Under the pieces are notes generated by a model, which made no database searches, was not told the DNA's origin, and saw only the letters and a list, made by a program, of their open reading frames with translations. Both the position numbers and the translations under genes were made by a program. From Gordonia sp. PDNC005 (GTDB lineage: Bacteria; Actinomycetota; Actinomycetes; Mycobacteriales; Mycobacteriaceae), in NCBI RefSeq assembly GCF_016919385.1, contig NZ_CP070351.1:4154001-4218000 (forward strand): a stretch of 64,000 nt of DNA, written 5' to 3'. This document shows, one piece after another, positions 46,179-55,121 of the stretch; position 1 is the first letter of the stretch, and each line of letters begins with the position of its first letter.

Positions 46179-47480
46179 ATGAGAAATTCTCGGGGAAACG
46201 TCTCAGTGAAGACGGGTCGCTTCGGCGGCCGACGGGTTCGTTCATTCACCGCTGCCGCAGCGACTGTCATGGTGGCCGCCGGCCTCCTGTCGGTCGCACC
46301 GCAGGCAGCCGACGCGGCACGGAACTTCTACGTTCCGCCGTCCACGTTCGACAAGACGCCGGGCTCGTTGATCCGGACGCAGCCGAGCTCGCTGCTCCTG
46401 CAGATCCCCGGAATCAAGAACCAGTGGCCCGGCACCGCGACGCGGATCATGTACACCTCGACCCTGCAGAACGGTAAGCCGACCGCGGTCACCGGCACCG
46501 TCGTCGAGCCGACCGCTCGTTGGCAGGGCAAGGGTGTCCGCCCGACAGTCGTCATCGGACCCGGCACCGTCGGCCAAGGCGACCAGTGTGCGGGATCGAA
46601 GCTGATGAGCTTCCCGCTCGCGATCGACCCGACCAAGCCGAGTCTCGCGGTCAACTACACCGCGCTCGAGATGAATCTGATGCTGCTCAACGGTGTTCGG
46701 GTTGTCATCACCGACTACGTCGGCCTCGGCACGCCTGGCATCCACACGTACGTCAACCGCCTCGAATCCGGACGCGCGATGCTCGACGCCGCACGCGCCG
46801 GACTCAAGGTCGCGAACGCTCCGAAGGACGCGCCCGTCGGCTTCACCGGCTACTCACAGGGTGGCGGGGCTGCGGCGTCGGCCGCGGAGCTCGCATCGAC
46901 CTACGGCTCGGGACTCAACGTCAAGGGCACCTACGCGGGCGCTCCGCCTGCCGATCTGTCGAAGGTGATCACCAAGATCGACGGCACCTTCATCGCCGGC
47001 GCCATCGGCTACGCGATTAACGGCCTCGAGGCTCGCTACCCGGCGCTCGCGCCCGTCCTGAAGAAGGAGACCAACGCACAGGGCAAGCGAGTCCTGCACG
47101 ACGTCGCGACACAGTGCATCCCCGACACCGGCCTCTCCTTCGGGTTCCAGCGCACCAACGGCTGGACCCGCAGCGGCGAGTCGCTGGCGTCGGTCATCAG
47201 CCGCTACCCCGAGGTCAAGGCCATGCTCGACGACCAGCGTATCGGCCGCCTCAAGCCGAACGCGCCCGTCCTGATCTCGACAGGCATCAACGACGACGTG
47301 ATCCCGACCGGCCAAGTGGTGCAGCTGTACCGCGACTGGAAGGCGCAGGGCGCAAATGTGCACCTCGAACGCGACTACACCCCGCCGATCTTCCCGGGGT
47401 TGGTCGTCAACCACGCTCTGCCGATGGTGTTCAAGCTCCTCCCCGCGACCAGCTTCCTCCTGTCGTCGTTCAACGACTGA
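46179..47480 (+). CDS. Secreted LIP-family lipase/esterase
   Basis: This 433-residue protein has a long signal peptide, with a twin-arginine-like GGRRVRSFTAAAATVMVAAGLL and cleavage near ADAA at about residue 47. The core matches secretory lipases (LIP family): nucleophile GYSQGGGAA near residue 226, LISTGINDDVIPTGQVVQLYRDW with the catalytic Asp, and a late NHALPM with the His. It should hydrolyse acylglycerols or other esters outside the cell. The ATG at 46179 was chosen. A GTG at 46206 is also possible. It is monocistronic with a terminator. Confidence 0.82.
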   Translation: MRNSRGNVSVKTGRFGGRRVRSFTAAAATVMVAAGLLSVAPQAADAARNFYVPPSTFDKTPGSLIRTQPSSLLLQIPGIKNQWPGTATRIMYTSTLQNGKPTAVTGTVVEPTARWQGKGVRPTVVIGPGTVGQGDQCAGSKLMSFPLAIDPTKPSLAVNYTALEMNLMLLNGVRVVITDYVGLGTPGIHTYVNRLESGRAMLDAARAGLKVANAPKDAPVGFTGYSQGGGAAASAAELASTYGSGLNVKGTYAGAPPADLSKVITKIDGTFIAGAIGYAINGLEARYPALAPVLKKETNAQGKRVLHDVATQCIPDTGLSFGFQRTNGWTRSGESLASVISRYPEVKAMLDDQRIGRLKPNAPVLISTGINDDVIPTGQVVQLYRDWKAQGANVHLERDYTPPIFPGLVVNHALPMVFKLLPATSFLLSSFND

Positions 47481-47504
47481 GTACGTCCGAAGATCGGTCT
47501 GATC

Positions 47505-47541
47505 ACTGAGGTCCGGCGGCATTGTGCCGTCGGACCTCAGT
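47505..47541. terminator. Terminator after the secreted lipase gene
   Basis: A 17-base stem (47505-47521 with 47525-47541) has one G-T pair and a 3-base loop. It begins 24 bases after the lipase stop. Confidence 0.75.
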
Positions 47542-47640
47542 CGTTGGACCGATCGTCGGCGTAGTGACGACCGTGCCGACTTCTCCTCACGTTGACGAGA
47601 AGTCGTGACTCGGGAACTCGGGACATGATCAACTGATCGA

Positions 47641-49053
47641 ATGAAGGGTTTCACGCGTATCGCGGCGCTCGCCTCAGCCGTCGCACTGTGTCTCGGAGCA
47701 GTCGGCGCCACTGCCACGGCCGCGCCCGACGGAGGGCGTCCGCCCGGAGTCGCCACCGACTGGACGTCGCTGATGCACGGCGACGCGGCGTCGACCGACA
47801 GCACCGCGCTTCGCGGCCCGGGCCGCAACGCACAACTGCTGGCGTCGAGTTCTCCGGGCGGCGTGTGCGCGGCCACCTTCGTCGGAACCGACGGGTACCC
47901 GGTGTCCCTCTGCACCGCGTACATCGCGGGCAGCCCGCCGCAGGTGGCGACACCCGTCGTCACCCTCTTCGATCCGAAGACCGCGGCGGTACTCGCGAAA
48001 CTGCCGCTCACCAAGGGCGGACTGCTCGGCGGTGTGTACGGATACCTCGACGAGAAGAACCGGGTGGTCGTGGCGGACGGCAGCGGAGCCGTTCTGCACG
48101 TAGGTCATCATCGGACCTCGCGCGGATGGAAGTTGACCGTCGACAAGCGTGTCGACATCAAACGGCACCTGCGTGGCGACGGCGTGACCGGACTCGCCCC
48201 CGACTTCCAGGGTCGGACGTGGTTCGCCACCACGCACGGTGTGGTCGGCACGATCGACGCGAACGGACGCGTCGGTTCGACGCACCTCCCCAAGGGCGAG
48301 GACTTGGGCAACGGTCTCAGCATCAGGCGGACTGGAGCGTCAATTCTCACGACGCATGCGCTCTACGAGATGCGAGCAGGCGCCGACGGCGTCCCGAAGA
48401 CTGTGTGGCGGCGGGCCTACGACAGAGGGCAAGCTCGCAGGCCGGGGCAGCTGACATGGGGTTCGGGCACCACACCCACGTACTTCGGTCCGAACGGCGA
48501 CGGCTGGGTCGCCATCGTCGACAACGCCGCGATCCCGAAGCTCTGGATTCTCAACAGTGACACCGGTGCACCCGTCTGCTCGGTGCGTGCGTTCACGACC
48601 AGCCCGCAGGGGACCGAGAACTCACCGATGGCGTGGGGCAACAGCGTCGTCGTCCCGAGCACGTATGGATTCGCGTATCCGCCGATGGCGGTCACCGGAC
48701 CCAGTAGGCCGGGAGCCGCGCCGTTCCGCGGCGGCATGACCCGAATCGACGTCGTCGACGGAAGGTGCAAGCGGGTGTGGGAGACCCGCACCGACCGCAT
48801 GGCGACGCTGCCCCGGCTGTCGCGCGCCGACGGACTCATCTACGGTCTGGCGTACGGCCCCTACCGTGGTGGTCCGCAACAGCTCGGCCCCGTCGACTAC
48901 GTCGGCATCAGCTTCGCGACCGGCAAGCGGATCGTCACACGCAAGGTGGGCGACGCGCCGCTCGACGAGCCGATGCAGTTGACCGGCATGATCGGCCCGG
49001 GCCGAGTGCTCTGGCAGGGCACTGTCACACGGATGCTGAAGATCGGTTCCTGA
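47641..49053 (+). CDS. Secreted protein with beta-propeller-like repeats, function unknown
   Basis: This 470-residue protein has a Sec signal peptide (MKGFTRIAALASAVALCLGAVGATATAA, cleavage near residue 28). The mature protein has repeated strand phrases such as VVTLFDPKTAAVLAKLPL, LDEKNRVVVADGSGAVLHV, GRTWFATTHGVVGTIDANGRV and GWVAIVDNAAIPKLWILNSDTG, which look like PQQ- or SMP-type propeller blades. Four Cys residues may form two disulfides. No catalytic motif was recognised. It is 21 bases upstream of a membrane-protein gene in the same direction. Confidence 0.7.
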   Translation: MKGFTRIAALASAVALCLGAVGATATAAPDGGRPPGVATDWTSLMHGDAASTDSTALRGPGRNAQLLASSSPGGVCAATFVGTDGYPVSLCTAYIAGSPPQVATPVVTLFDPKTAAVLAKLPLTKGGLLGGVYGYLDEKNRVVVADGSGAVLHVGHHRTSRGWKLTVDKRVDIKRHLRGDGVTGLAPDFQGRTWFATTHGVVGTIDANGRVGSTHLPKGEDLGNGLSIRRTGASILTTHALYEMRAGADGVPKTVWRRAYDRGQARRPGQLTWGSGTTPTYFGPNGDGWVAIVDNAAIPKLWILNSDTGAPVCSVRAFTTSPQGTENSPMAWGNSVVVPSTYGFAYPPMAVTGPSRPGAAPFRGGMTRIDVVDGRCKRVWETRTDRMATLPRLSRADGLIYGLAYGPYRGGPQQLGPVDYVGISFATGKRIVTRKVGDAPLDEPMQLTGMIGPGRVLWQGTVTRMLKIGS

Positions 49054-49074
49054 CGTCTGTGGAACGATCGACCC

Positions 49075-49752
49075 ATGACAGTGCCCAACGGCGACCCCGA
49101 GCACCCCTCGAAGAGGCCTGACTCGGATCGCATTCCGACGCAGGCCGAACTCGACGCCGAAGACATGGCGGAGATCGCTCGCAAGTCGAAGGACAGTGAG
49201 CACCGCGATCGGTACCCGGCCCGGCCGACCGACCCCGGCGTCCCGCCGCTCGCTCTCACGCGTGACGCGCGGGTCGCTTGGCTGATCGCGGGTGCGGCGT
49301 GTCTGGTGTGGGTGGTCTACGGGTTCGCGCACGTCTCGGACATCACGGATCTGCTCGCCGACAGGCTGCGTCCGGGACTGGAGAAGGTGCCCGACGTCGA
49401 TCCTGCGGAGAAGGCGAAGTCGATGGCGGCGTTCTGGCCGCCCGCCTTCCTCATCGGCATACCGGTGCTGATGGCGCTGACGTGGCCGATGCTCGTGGCG
49501 ATCGCCACCAAGCACAGTCGCAACCTGCGAAACGTGTACATGTCGACGCTCGTCGTCCTGCTGTTGTTCGTGCCCGTGTGTGCGGATCTGCTCTTCAACT
49601 ACCCGGGGTCGCCGCGGTGGGTCTGGGCGATGGCGTGGGTGCAGTTCGGCTTCCTGATCCTGTCGATTCTGATGACGCTCCGGAGCAGCGTGGGGCAGTG
49701 GCTTCCACCGTCGATGCGCGTGCGGCCCATGCGCGTCGCACGTGGCGGGTAG
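49075..49752 (+). CDS. Membrane protein of unknown function, four predicted segments
   Basis: This 225-residue protein begins with a hydrophilic, charged tail of about 65 residues (PTQAELDAEDMAEIARKSKDSEHRDRYPARPTDPG). Four membrane segments follow at about residues 66-88, 120-145, 155-175 and 182-203. It has a basic C-terminus. The cytoplasmic tail and tetraspan core resemble uncharacterised Mycobacteriales proteins. I do not recognise a named family. It follows the secreted propeller-like gene closely and may be co-transcribed with it. Confidence 0.65.
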   Translation: MTVPNGDPEHPSKRPDSDRIPTQAELDAEDMAEIARKSKDSEHRDRYPARPTDPGVPPLALTRDARVAWLIAGAACLVWVVYGFAHVSDITDLLADRLRPGLEKVPDVDPAEKAKSMAAFWPPAFLIGIPVLMALTWPMLVAIATKHSRNLRNVYMSTLVVLLLFVPVCADLLFNYPGSPRWVWAMAWVQFGFLILSILMTLRSSVGQWLPPSMRVRPMRVARGG

Positions 49753-49811
49753 GTTGGATTCCGGTCCCGCGCACATCGGCGTGCGACGACACCGAGAGCT
49801 AGGAGAGACAG

Positions 49812-50243
49812 ATGACTGTGACGCCCGTGTACCGAGTTTCGTCGACTTCCCGCGGCGGCGGTCGTGACGGCGAGGTGGTGTCCGACTCCGGTCGCATCGA
49901 CCTGACTCTCGCACCGCCGGTCGAGATGGGCGGCAACGGTGACGGTAGCAACCCCGAGGAACTGTTCTCGGCGGGATGGGCCGCCTGCTTCATGGGTGCT
50001 CTTCGTCTGGTCTCGAAGAACGCGGGCGTCGCGGTGCCGGAGGGCACCGAGGTCCGCGTGACCGTCGGCATCGGCAAAGACGACGCCGACGACGGTTTCG
50101 GATTGACCGGCGACATCGACGTCTACCTGCCTGGACTCGACACCGCTCAGGCCAACGAACTCGCCCTCGCCGCGCACGGCTTCTGCCCGTACTCGAAGGC
50201 CACCCGCGGCAACATCGTGAGCACCGTCACGTCACGCGTGTGA
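49812..50243 (+). CDS. ohr: Organic hydroperoxide resistance protein (Ohr/OsmC family)
   Basis: Ohr reduces organic hydroperoxides with dihydrolipoamide-linked thiols. The 143-residue protein has the Ohr pattern: GGGRDGEVVSDSGRIDLTLAPP, NPEELFSAGWAACFMGAL with the peroxidatic Cys near residue 60, and AAHGFCPYSKATRGN with the resolving Cys near residue 122. A preceding AGGAG-like site supports the ATG at 49812. No MarR-type OhrR regulator lies nearby. Confidence 0.92.
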   Translation: MTVTPVYRVSSTSRGGGRDGEVVSDSGRIDLTLAPPVEMGGNGDGSNPEELFSAGWAACFMGALRLVSKNAGVAVPEGTEVRVTVGIGKDDADDGFGLTGDIDVYLPGLDTAQANELALAAHGFCPYSKATRGNIVSTVTSRV

Positions 50244-50299
50244 CGTGCGTCCGCGGGTGTGACGCGCGTCGCGCCCGCGGACCGGTAGCGTGATCGAGT

Positions 50300-50758
50300 G
50301 TGAACACGTGGGCATGCGCAACAGGTATCGGACTCTTGGCGACGACGTTCGCCACCATCGCTTTTGTCGTCTACCGGCAGCGAGAGTCGGCGGTCCTCAA
50401 GCGCGACGCGGAGCTCGCCCTGACGCTGCGTGACCTCGCGGCAGGTGATCCGGTCCGCCTCGCCGCGGTCGACGAGTTCGAGACTGCCGTTTACAAGCGA
50501 CTCTTCTACACGGCCGAGGTCGGACCGAAGGTCCGCAGTGCCGCATGGGGGCTGCTCGGCGCGGTGCTGTCCGGTGCCGGGGCCCTCGCTCTCGATTCGC
50601 TCGACGGCGTGGTCCCGATGATCATGTGGGGCGTCCTTCTCGCGGTGACAGTCGTGTTCGTGTTCGGCGCCTTGGCTTTCGCCGCTCTGGCGCTTTACGC
50701 AGCGGCCACCACGCCGCGAGTCACCTTCGTCGACGCGGACGCGTCGGACGAGGAATGA
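50300..50758 (+). CDS. Small membrane protein coupled to a secreted-type protein
   Basis: This 152-residue protein has one N-terminal hydrophobic segment (about residues 5-24), a charged region and two further segments at about 82-100 and 108-135. It ends in an acidic tail. It starts at GTG 50300 and its stop overlaps the next start by 4 bases (ATGA). It is therefore translationally coupled to the exported barrel-like protein downstream. Function unknown. Confidence 0.65.
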   Translation: MNTWACATGIGLLATTFATIAFVVYRQRESAVLKRDAELALTLRDLAAGDPVRLAAVDEFETAVYKRLFYTAEVGPKVRSAAWGLLGAVLSGAGALALDSLDGVVPMIMWGVLLAVTVVFVFGALAFAALALYAAATTPRVTFVDADASDEE

Positions 50759-52221
50759 CTTCGCAGCGGGGAGCGCTCAGATCCCGCCCGTTTGTCGCGG
50801 GCGGAGTTCTCCTCGCCGTCGCGGCGCTCGTCGCGTCCTCTGTCACGATCGACCCGACGTCGCCCGGCATTCTGTCGTCAGCCGACCTTCCCGCACTGAC
50901 TGTCATTGACGACGCATCAGTTCCTCCGTCCGTCCTTGTCAGTCGGACATTGGTCGAGTCGTCCTCGACTGCAGTGGTTCTGTCCCCGAACGCCAACGAC
51001 TCCGAGCGTCGCAAAGCGGTTGACGTGGCGTCGTCGAACAAGATCCCGCTGTTTCAGATCGATGACGCCGGGCCCGCGCCGGTCGCTGCCGAGTTGTCCA
51101 GACTCGACGTCGACCAGGTGATCGGAATCGGCTCCGGCCTGCCCGATGTCGGTGTTGCCGTCGCCGACACGGCGTCGGCCACGCAGGCGATTCCCTCCGC
51201 CGCGGCGAGCGGCGACCGCCTGGTCCTGGTAGCGGGCGGGGACGATGCACTCGCGACCGCAGAAGCCGCGGGCGTCGCGGCTGTTGGTGTCCCGGTCGCG
51301 GATCCACGTTCATCCGGCGCGGCCGTCGCCGCATTGAAGGCCGACCCGGACCGGCCGATCCTGGCGATCGGCGCCTTCGGGAACGAAAAGACCATCCGTG
51401 ACAGGATCACGGCGGCGCGCACCGTTCCGGAACTGCCCGGTGGAGGGCAGATCGTCTTCCCCGGACGTCGGATGGTGGCGTTGTACGGCTCGCCCGGCGG
51501 GGCTGATCTCGGTCCACTGGGTGCTCAAGGGATCGACGCGTCGATCCGGCGGATACGTCGGGTCGCCGAGCCGTACCGGCGGTTGTCGGATGAGACGGTC
51601 GTGCCTGCATTCGAGATCATCGTGACCGTCGCGTCGGCCGATCCCGGGTATCAGGGCAAATACACGAACATCATCGATCCAGAGGTGATCCGACCGTGGA
51701 TCGACGCGGCAGGCAGGGCGGGTGTTTATGTGACGCTCGACCTCCAGCCGGGGCGCATGGACTTTCTGACGCAGGCCAAGATGTACCGCGACCTGTTGAA
51801 GGAACCCCACGTGGGACTCGCTCTCGACCCCGAGTGGCGCCTCAAGCCCACGCAGGTCCACCTGACGCAGATCGGGGCCGTCGACCCGGCGGAGGTCAAC
51901 AAGACTGCGGACTGGCTCGCCGATCTTGTGCGCACGGAGAATCTCCCGCAAAAGGTGTTCGTGCTCCACCAGTTCGACGCCGACATGCTCGGCGATCGAA
52001 GCCTGCTCGACACGTCGCGGCCCGAACTCGCGACGGTCATCCACGCGGACGGCCACGGCACCCCGACGGTGAAGCGTGCGACCTACGATCGGATCGTCGA
52101 CGGTCTGCCGCCGAACGTGTGGCTGGGGTGGAAGAACTTCTACAAGGAGGACAAGCCGATGTTCTCGCCGAGACAGACTCTCCGTGTGCTGCCGGAGCCC
52201 TGGTTTATCTCGTACCAGTGA
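50755..52221 (+). CDS. Exported conserved actinobacterial protein with a TIM-barrel-like C-terminal half
   Basis: This 488-residue protein has an N-terminal signal anchor (RPFVAGGVLLAVAALVASSV). A region of about 190 residues with alternating strands and helices follows, reminiscent of cell-wall-binding repeats (STAVVLSPNANDSERRKAVDVASSNKIPLFQID, VIGIGSGLPDVGV). The C-terminal half from about residue 270 looks like a glycoside-hydrolase barrel: FEIIVTVASADPGYQGKYTNIID, GVYVTLDLQPGRMDFLTQA, LALDPEWRLKP, VFVLHQF. Acidic residues in LDLQPG and LDPEW are candidate catalytic positions. No named enzyme is recognised. Confidence 0.65.
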   Translation: MTSQRGALRSRPFVAGGVLLAVAALVASSVTIDPTSPGILSSADLPALTVIDDASVPPSVLVSRTLVESSSTAVVLSPNANDSERRKAVDVASSNKIPLFQIDDAGPAPVAAELSRLDVDQVIGIGSGLPDVGVAVADTASATQAIPSAAASGDRLVLVAGGDDALATAEAAGVAAVGVPVADPRSSGAAVAALKADPDRPILAIGAFGNEKTIRDRITAARTVPELPGGGQIVFPGRRMVALYGSPGGADLGPLGAQGIDASIRRIRRVAEPYRRLSDETVVPAFEIIVTVASADPGYQGKYTNIIDPEVIRPWIDAAGRAGVYVTLDLQPGRMDFLTQAKMYRDLLKEPHVGLALDPEWRLKPTQVHLTQIGAVDPAEVNKTADWLADLVRTENLPQKVFVLHQFDADMLGDRSLLDTSRPELATVIHADGHGTPTVKRATYDRIVDGLPPNVWLGWKNFYKEDKPMFSPRQTLRVLPEPWFISYQ

Positions 52222-52283
52222 GGCTCTGCGTCTCCGGTGGTCACCCGGGTTCCCTCAGTGGCGTCGAGGACGCTGCTGATCTA

Positions 52284-52312
52284 TTGACTATCGATAGCCT
52301 TCGATCGATAAT
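52284..52312 (+). promoter_or_regulatory. Promoter with overlapping palindromic operator for the DUF2975/XRE pair
   Basis: TTGACT (52284-52289) and GATAAT (52307-52312) are spaced by 17 bases, an unusually good match to the housekeeping consensus for this GC-rich genome. The palindrome CTATCGATAG (52288-52297) overlaps the -35 end and spacer. A related CGATCGATAATCGAT cluster overlaps the -10. The ATG of the DUF2975 gene lies 6 bases past the -10, so the message is probably leaderless. Confidence 0.65.
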
Positions 52313-52318
52313 CGATAC

Positions 52319-52807
52319 ATGGAACGACTCACGACTCTTGTCTACTGGCCGTCGAAGGCGGCCCTGGCTCTCCTGTTCGTCGGGGTCACCGTGTTGCAGA
52401 CCCTGTCTTTTCCGGGGAAATTCCGGTACATGCAGAGCATCGGGGAGATGACCGTGGGCGAGCGGTGGACCGCCACCGTGCTCGTCGCCTACGAGTTCCT
52501 CTGCCTGCAGGTCGTGCTCGTCGCGATCTGGGTGCTGCTCGGCCGGATCCGCCGCGACCGCATCTTCGACGAGTCGTCGTTCCGCTGGGTGGACGCCATC
52601 GTCTGGGCGATCGTCGGAGCGGCGCTGCTCCCCGCGGGTCTGCTCGTCGCGCTGGGGCTGTTCGGTGCGCTGGACGACCCCGGTCTGCCGTTTCTGCTGA
52701 CGATGGTCACTCTCGGCGGCCTTGTCCTGGCCCTGCTCATGCTCGTGATGCGGTCGCTGCTGCGACAGGCCACAACGCTGCGCTCGGACATGGACGAGGT
52801 GATCTGA
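52319..52807 (+). CDS. DUF2975 family membrane protein
   Basis: This 162-residue protein has four membrane segments at about residues 10-28, 47-70, 90-112 and 120-143. It has the size and layout of DUF2975 (YoaS-like) proteins. Such proteins are regularly encoded directly upstream of a small XRE regulator, as here, where the next gene starts 1 base after the stop. The ATG at 52319 coincides with the expected transcription start. Function of the family is unknown. Confidence 0.75.
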   Translation: MERLTTLVYWPSKAALALLFVGVTVLQTLSFPGKFRYMQSIGEMTVGERWTATVLVAYEFLCLQVVLVAIWVLLGRIRRDRIFDESSFRWVDAIVWAIVGAALLPAGLLVALGLFGALDDPGLPFLLTMVTLGGLVLALLMLVMRSLLRQATTLRSDMDEVI

Positions 52808-52808
52808 C

Positions 52809-53015
52809 GTGCCGATCGTCGTCCGCCTCGACGTGGAGCTTGCACGACGGAAGATGAGCGTCGCCGAGTTCGCCGAGGCCGTCGGGCTCACGCCGGCCAA
52901 CGTCGCCGTGCTCAAGAACGGGCGGGCGAAGGCGGTGCGGTTCTCCACCCTGGAAGCGATCTGTCGGGTACTCGAATGCCAGCCGGGGGACATTCTCCAG
53001 TGGGTCGACGACTAG
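52809..53015 (+). CDS. Small XRE-family regulator (YozG-like)
   Basis: This 68-residue protein is a bare helix-turn-helix of the Cro/CI type: LDVELARRKMSVAEFAEAVGLTPANVAVLKNGRAKAVRFSTLEAICRVLECQPGDIL. It starts at GTG 52809, coupled to DUF2975. In YozG/YoaS-type pairs the small regulator controls the membrane protein. The palindrome at 52288-52297 is the probable autoregulatory site. Confidence 0.88.
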   Translation: MPIVVRLDVELARRKMSVAEFAEAVGLTPANVAVLKNGRAKAVRFSTLEAICRVLECQPGDILQWVDD

Positions 53016-53100
53016 TGGCCTGCCCACTCTCGAAAACTGACCCTGGCCAGGCGATTTAATAGTTCGAGCTTGCTCGTTGTAGGCTGTATCAGGTTGCACA

Positions 53101-53174
<74 letters not shown>

Positions 53175-53196
53175 CGCTAGGTTGAGATAGCAGTTT

Positions 53197-53230
53197 GAGG
53201 CCCTGGCCGGAGAAATCCGGTCAGGGCCTC
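53197..53230 (+). terminator. Terminator after tRNA-Pro
   Basis: A 15-base stem (53197-53211 with 53216-53230) has one G-T pair and a GAAA tetraloop. It begins 23 bases after the tRNA. Confidence 0.8.
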
Positions 53231-53249
53231 ACTCATATCGTCGACAGTG

Positions 53250-53298
53250 AACGTTGGAGGCGATTCCCGGTCTCTCACCGGAAATCGCCGCCAACGTT
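53250..53298 (-). terminator. Terminator of the iron-transport operon
   Basis: A 22-base imperfect stem (53250-53271 with 53277-53298, two mismatches, loop CTCTC) lies 9 bases beyond the stop of the last ABC gene on the minus strand. Confidence 0.75.
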
Positions 53299-53307
53299 GG
53301 CATTCAA

Positions 53308-54096
53308 TCAGGACGTGGAGACGGCGTCGTCCACTGGGAGACCCGCGTAGACCGCGACGGGGACGCCCTCGATGCTATGAACCCGCACGGTCGTGCCGAA
53401 GATGCCCGACAGAAGTTCGGAGTCCATGATCTCGTCGGGAGTCCCGGAGGCGACGATTGTTCCCTTCTCAAGGACAACGATCCGATCGGCGTACGCGGCG
53501 GCGAAGTTGAGGTCGTGGACGACGACGATGATCGTCTTGCCGAGTGCGTCGGCGGTGCGGCGGAGTTGGTCCATCATTCGCACCTGGTGCCGCATGTCGA
53601 GATTGTTGAGCGGCTCGTCGAGCAGGATCACGTCGGTGTCCTGGGCGAGGGTCATCGCGACATACGCGCGCTGGCGTTGTCCGCCGGACAGTTCGTCAAG
53701 GAAACGATCGGCCAGCTCGTCGAGATTGAGGAAAGAGATGGCGTCGGCGATCTTGGCCTCGTCCTCCGATGTCAAACGGCCTCTGCTGTGCGGAAATCGA
53801 CCGAAGGCGACCAGGTCACGGACGGAGAGCCGCGCGTTCACCGAGTTCTCCTGCCGGAGGATGGCGAGCCTGCGTGCGAGCTCAGTGGTCTTGTACTTGC
53901 TGATCGGCACACCGTCGAGCGTCGCCTCGCCGGACGTCGAGTCGAGGAGTCTGCCGAGGATGGTCAGCAGCGTCGACTTGCCCGCACCGTTGGGCCCGAC
54001 GAGAGCCGTCACGCCGCCACGGGGGAACTCGCCGGACACGGGCCCGAGGACGGTGCTTTCCGCGTACTTCTTGGTGAGGTCGGAGAACTCGATCAC
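53308..54096 (-). CDS. Iron-siderophore ABC transporter ATPase (FepC/FecE type)
   Basis: This 262-residue ATPase has Walker A GPNGAGKST near residue 37, signature LSGGQRQRAYVAMTLAQDTDVILLDEPLNNLDMRHQ (family-typical for siderophore importers) and H-loop VVHDLNFAAAYADRIVVL. The GTG at 54096 overlaps the upstream permease stop by 4 bases (GTGA) and is preceded by AGGA. It is the last gene of a four-gene operon. Confidence 0.92.
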   Translation of the reverse strand: MIEFSDLTKKYAESTVLGPVSGEFPRGGVTALVGPNGAGKSTLLTILGRLLDSTSGEATLDGVPISKYKTTELARRLAILRQENSVNARLSVRDLVAFGRFPHSRGRLTSEDEAKIADAISFLNLDELADRFLDELSGGQRQRAYVAMTLAQDTDVILLDEPLNNLDMRHQVRMMDQLRRTADALGKTIIVVVHDLNFAAAYADRIVVLEKGTIVASGTPDEIMDSELLSGIFGTTVRVHSIEGVPVAVYAGLPVDDAVSTS

Positions 54097-55121
54097 GATG
54101 ACTTCCTCAGTAGTAGGACGGCGAGGAACACGATGCCGCCGACGAACTCGATCAGGACGGTCAGCTGACCGCTCGCGTAGAAGATGTTGTGCAGCACGAA
54201 CTGCCCGGCTGCGAGCATCGTGACGCCGATGAGAAACGCCATCGGCAGTGTCGCGCGGTGCCGCCAGTCGCCTGCGAACTCGTAGGCGAGCGTCGCGACG
54301 ATGAACCCGAAGAACGTCAGAGGTCCGACGAGTGCTGTCGACACCGACACGAGCAGTGCGATCAGGACCAATGCGAGGGTCAGTTCGCGTTTGTGGTCGA
54401 CGCCGAGGCCCGTCGCCGATTCGCGCCCCAGAAGGACGACGTCGTACACGTGTCTGCGGCGCCAGACGATCACTCCGACCACGAGGCAGATCACGGCGGC
54501 GATGGGCAAGAGTTCGACGTTGACCGATCCGAGACGCCCGAAGAGTTTGATCGATAACGCGTCGAAGTCGGTCGGTGACAGCAGTCGCTGCAGGAACTCG
54601 GACACGGCGCGGAACGCGAGGCCGATCACGACTCCGGCGAGGAGCAGCAGGAACAGGCTGGAGAAGCGTCCCGAGAACAACCAGCGGTAGAGCACGGCGG
54701 CGAACAGCACCATCGTCAGCGTCTGGAACAGGAACTGCGGCACCGAGTCGGAGTTGTCGACGAACTTGGCGCCGACGACAGCGACGCCGACCGTCTGGAT
54801 CAACACGTACAACGAGTCGAGCCCGATGATCGACGGAGTGAGGATCCGATTGTGGGTCACCGTGTGGAACAGCACGGTGGCGATCGCCTGGCAGTACGCG
54901 GCCAGCAGGATCGCCGCGACGGTCCGGAGACGCCGCTGGAACGAACTGTTCCCGAACCGGAAGTCCCAGCGCAGGACGTCGTCGGCGCCAGTGCGCAGCA
55001 TCAAGTAGAGGCAGACGGCGGCGACGGCGAGGACACCGGCGACGGCGAGACGTGACTTCCAACCGAATCGACTCGCCGCGGTCGTCACAGCGGGTGCGGC
55101 GGTGGCGTCAGAGAGCGACAC
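54093..55121 (-). CDS. FecCD-family iron-siderophore permease, second subunit
   Basis: This 342-residue protein has about nine to ten membrane segments with the FecCD phrases RLRTVAAILLAAYCQAIATVLFHTVTHNRILTPSIIGLDSLYVLI and ALVGPLTFFGFIVATLAYEFAGDWRH. The GTG at 55121 has a strong GGAGG site and overlaps the upstream permease gene by 14 bases. Its consensus G-rich segment differs somewhat from FepD. This is typical of the CeuC/FatC-like subgroup. Confidence 0.9.
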   Translation of the reverse strand: MSLSDATAAPAVTTAASRFGWKSRLAVAGVLAVAAVCLYLMLRTGADDVLRWDFRFGNSSFQRRLRTVAAILLAAYCQAIATVLFHTVTHNRILTPSIIGLDSLYVLIQTVGVAVVGAKFVDNSDSVPQFLFQTLTMVLFAAVLYRWLFSGRFSSLFLLLLAGVVIGLAFRAVSEFLQRLLSPTDFDALSIKLFGRLGSVNVELLPIAAVICLVVGVIVWRRRHVYDVVLLGRESATGLGVDHKRELTLALVLIALLVSVSTALVGPLTFFGFIVATLAYEFAGDWRHRATLPMAFLIGVTMLAAGQFVLHNIFYASGQLTVLIEFVGGIVFLAVLLLRKSS

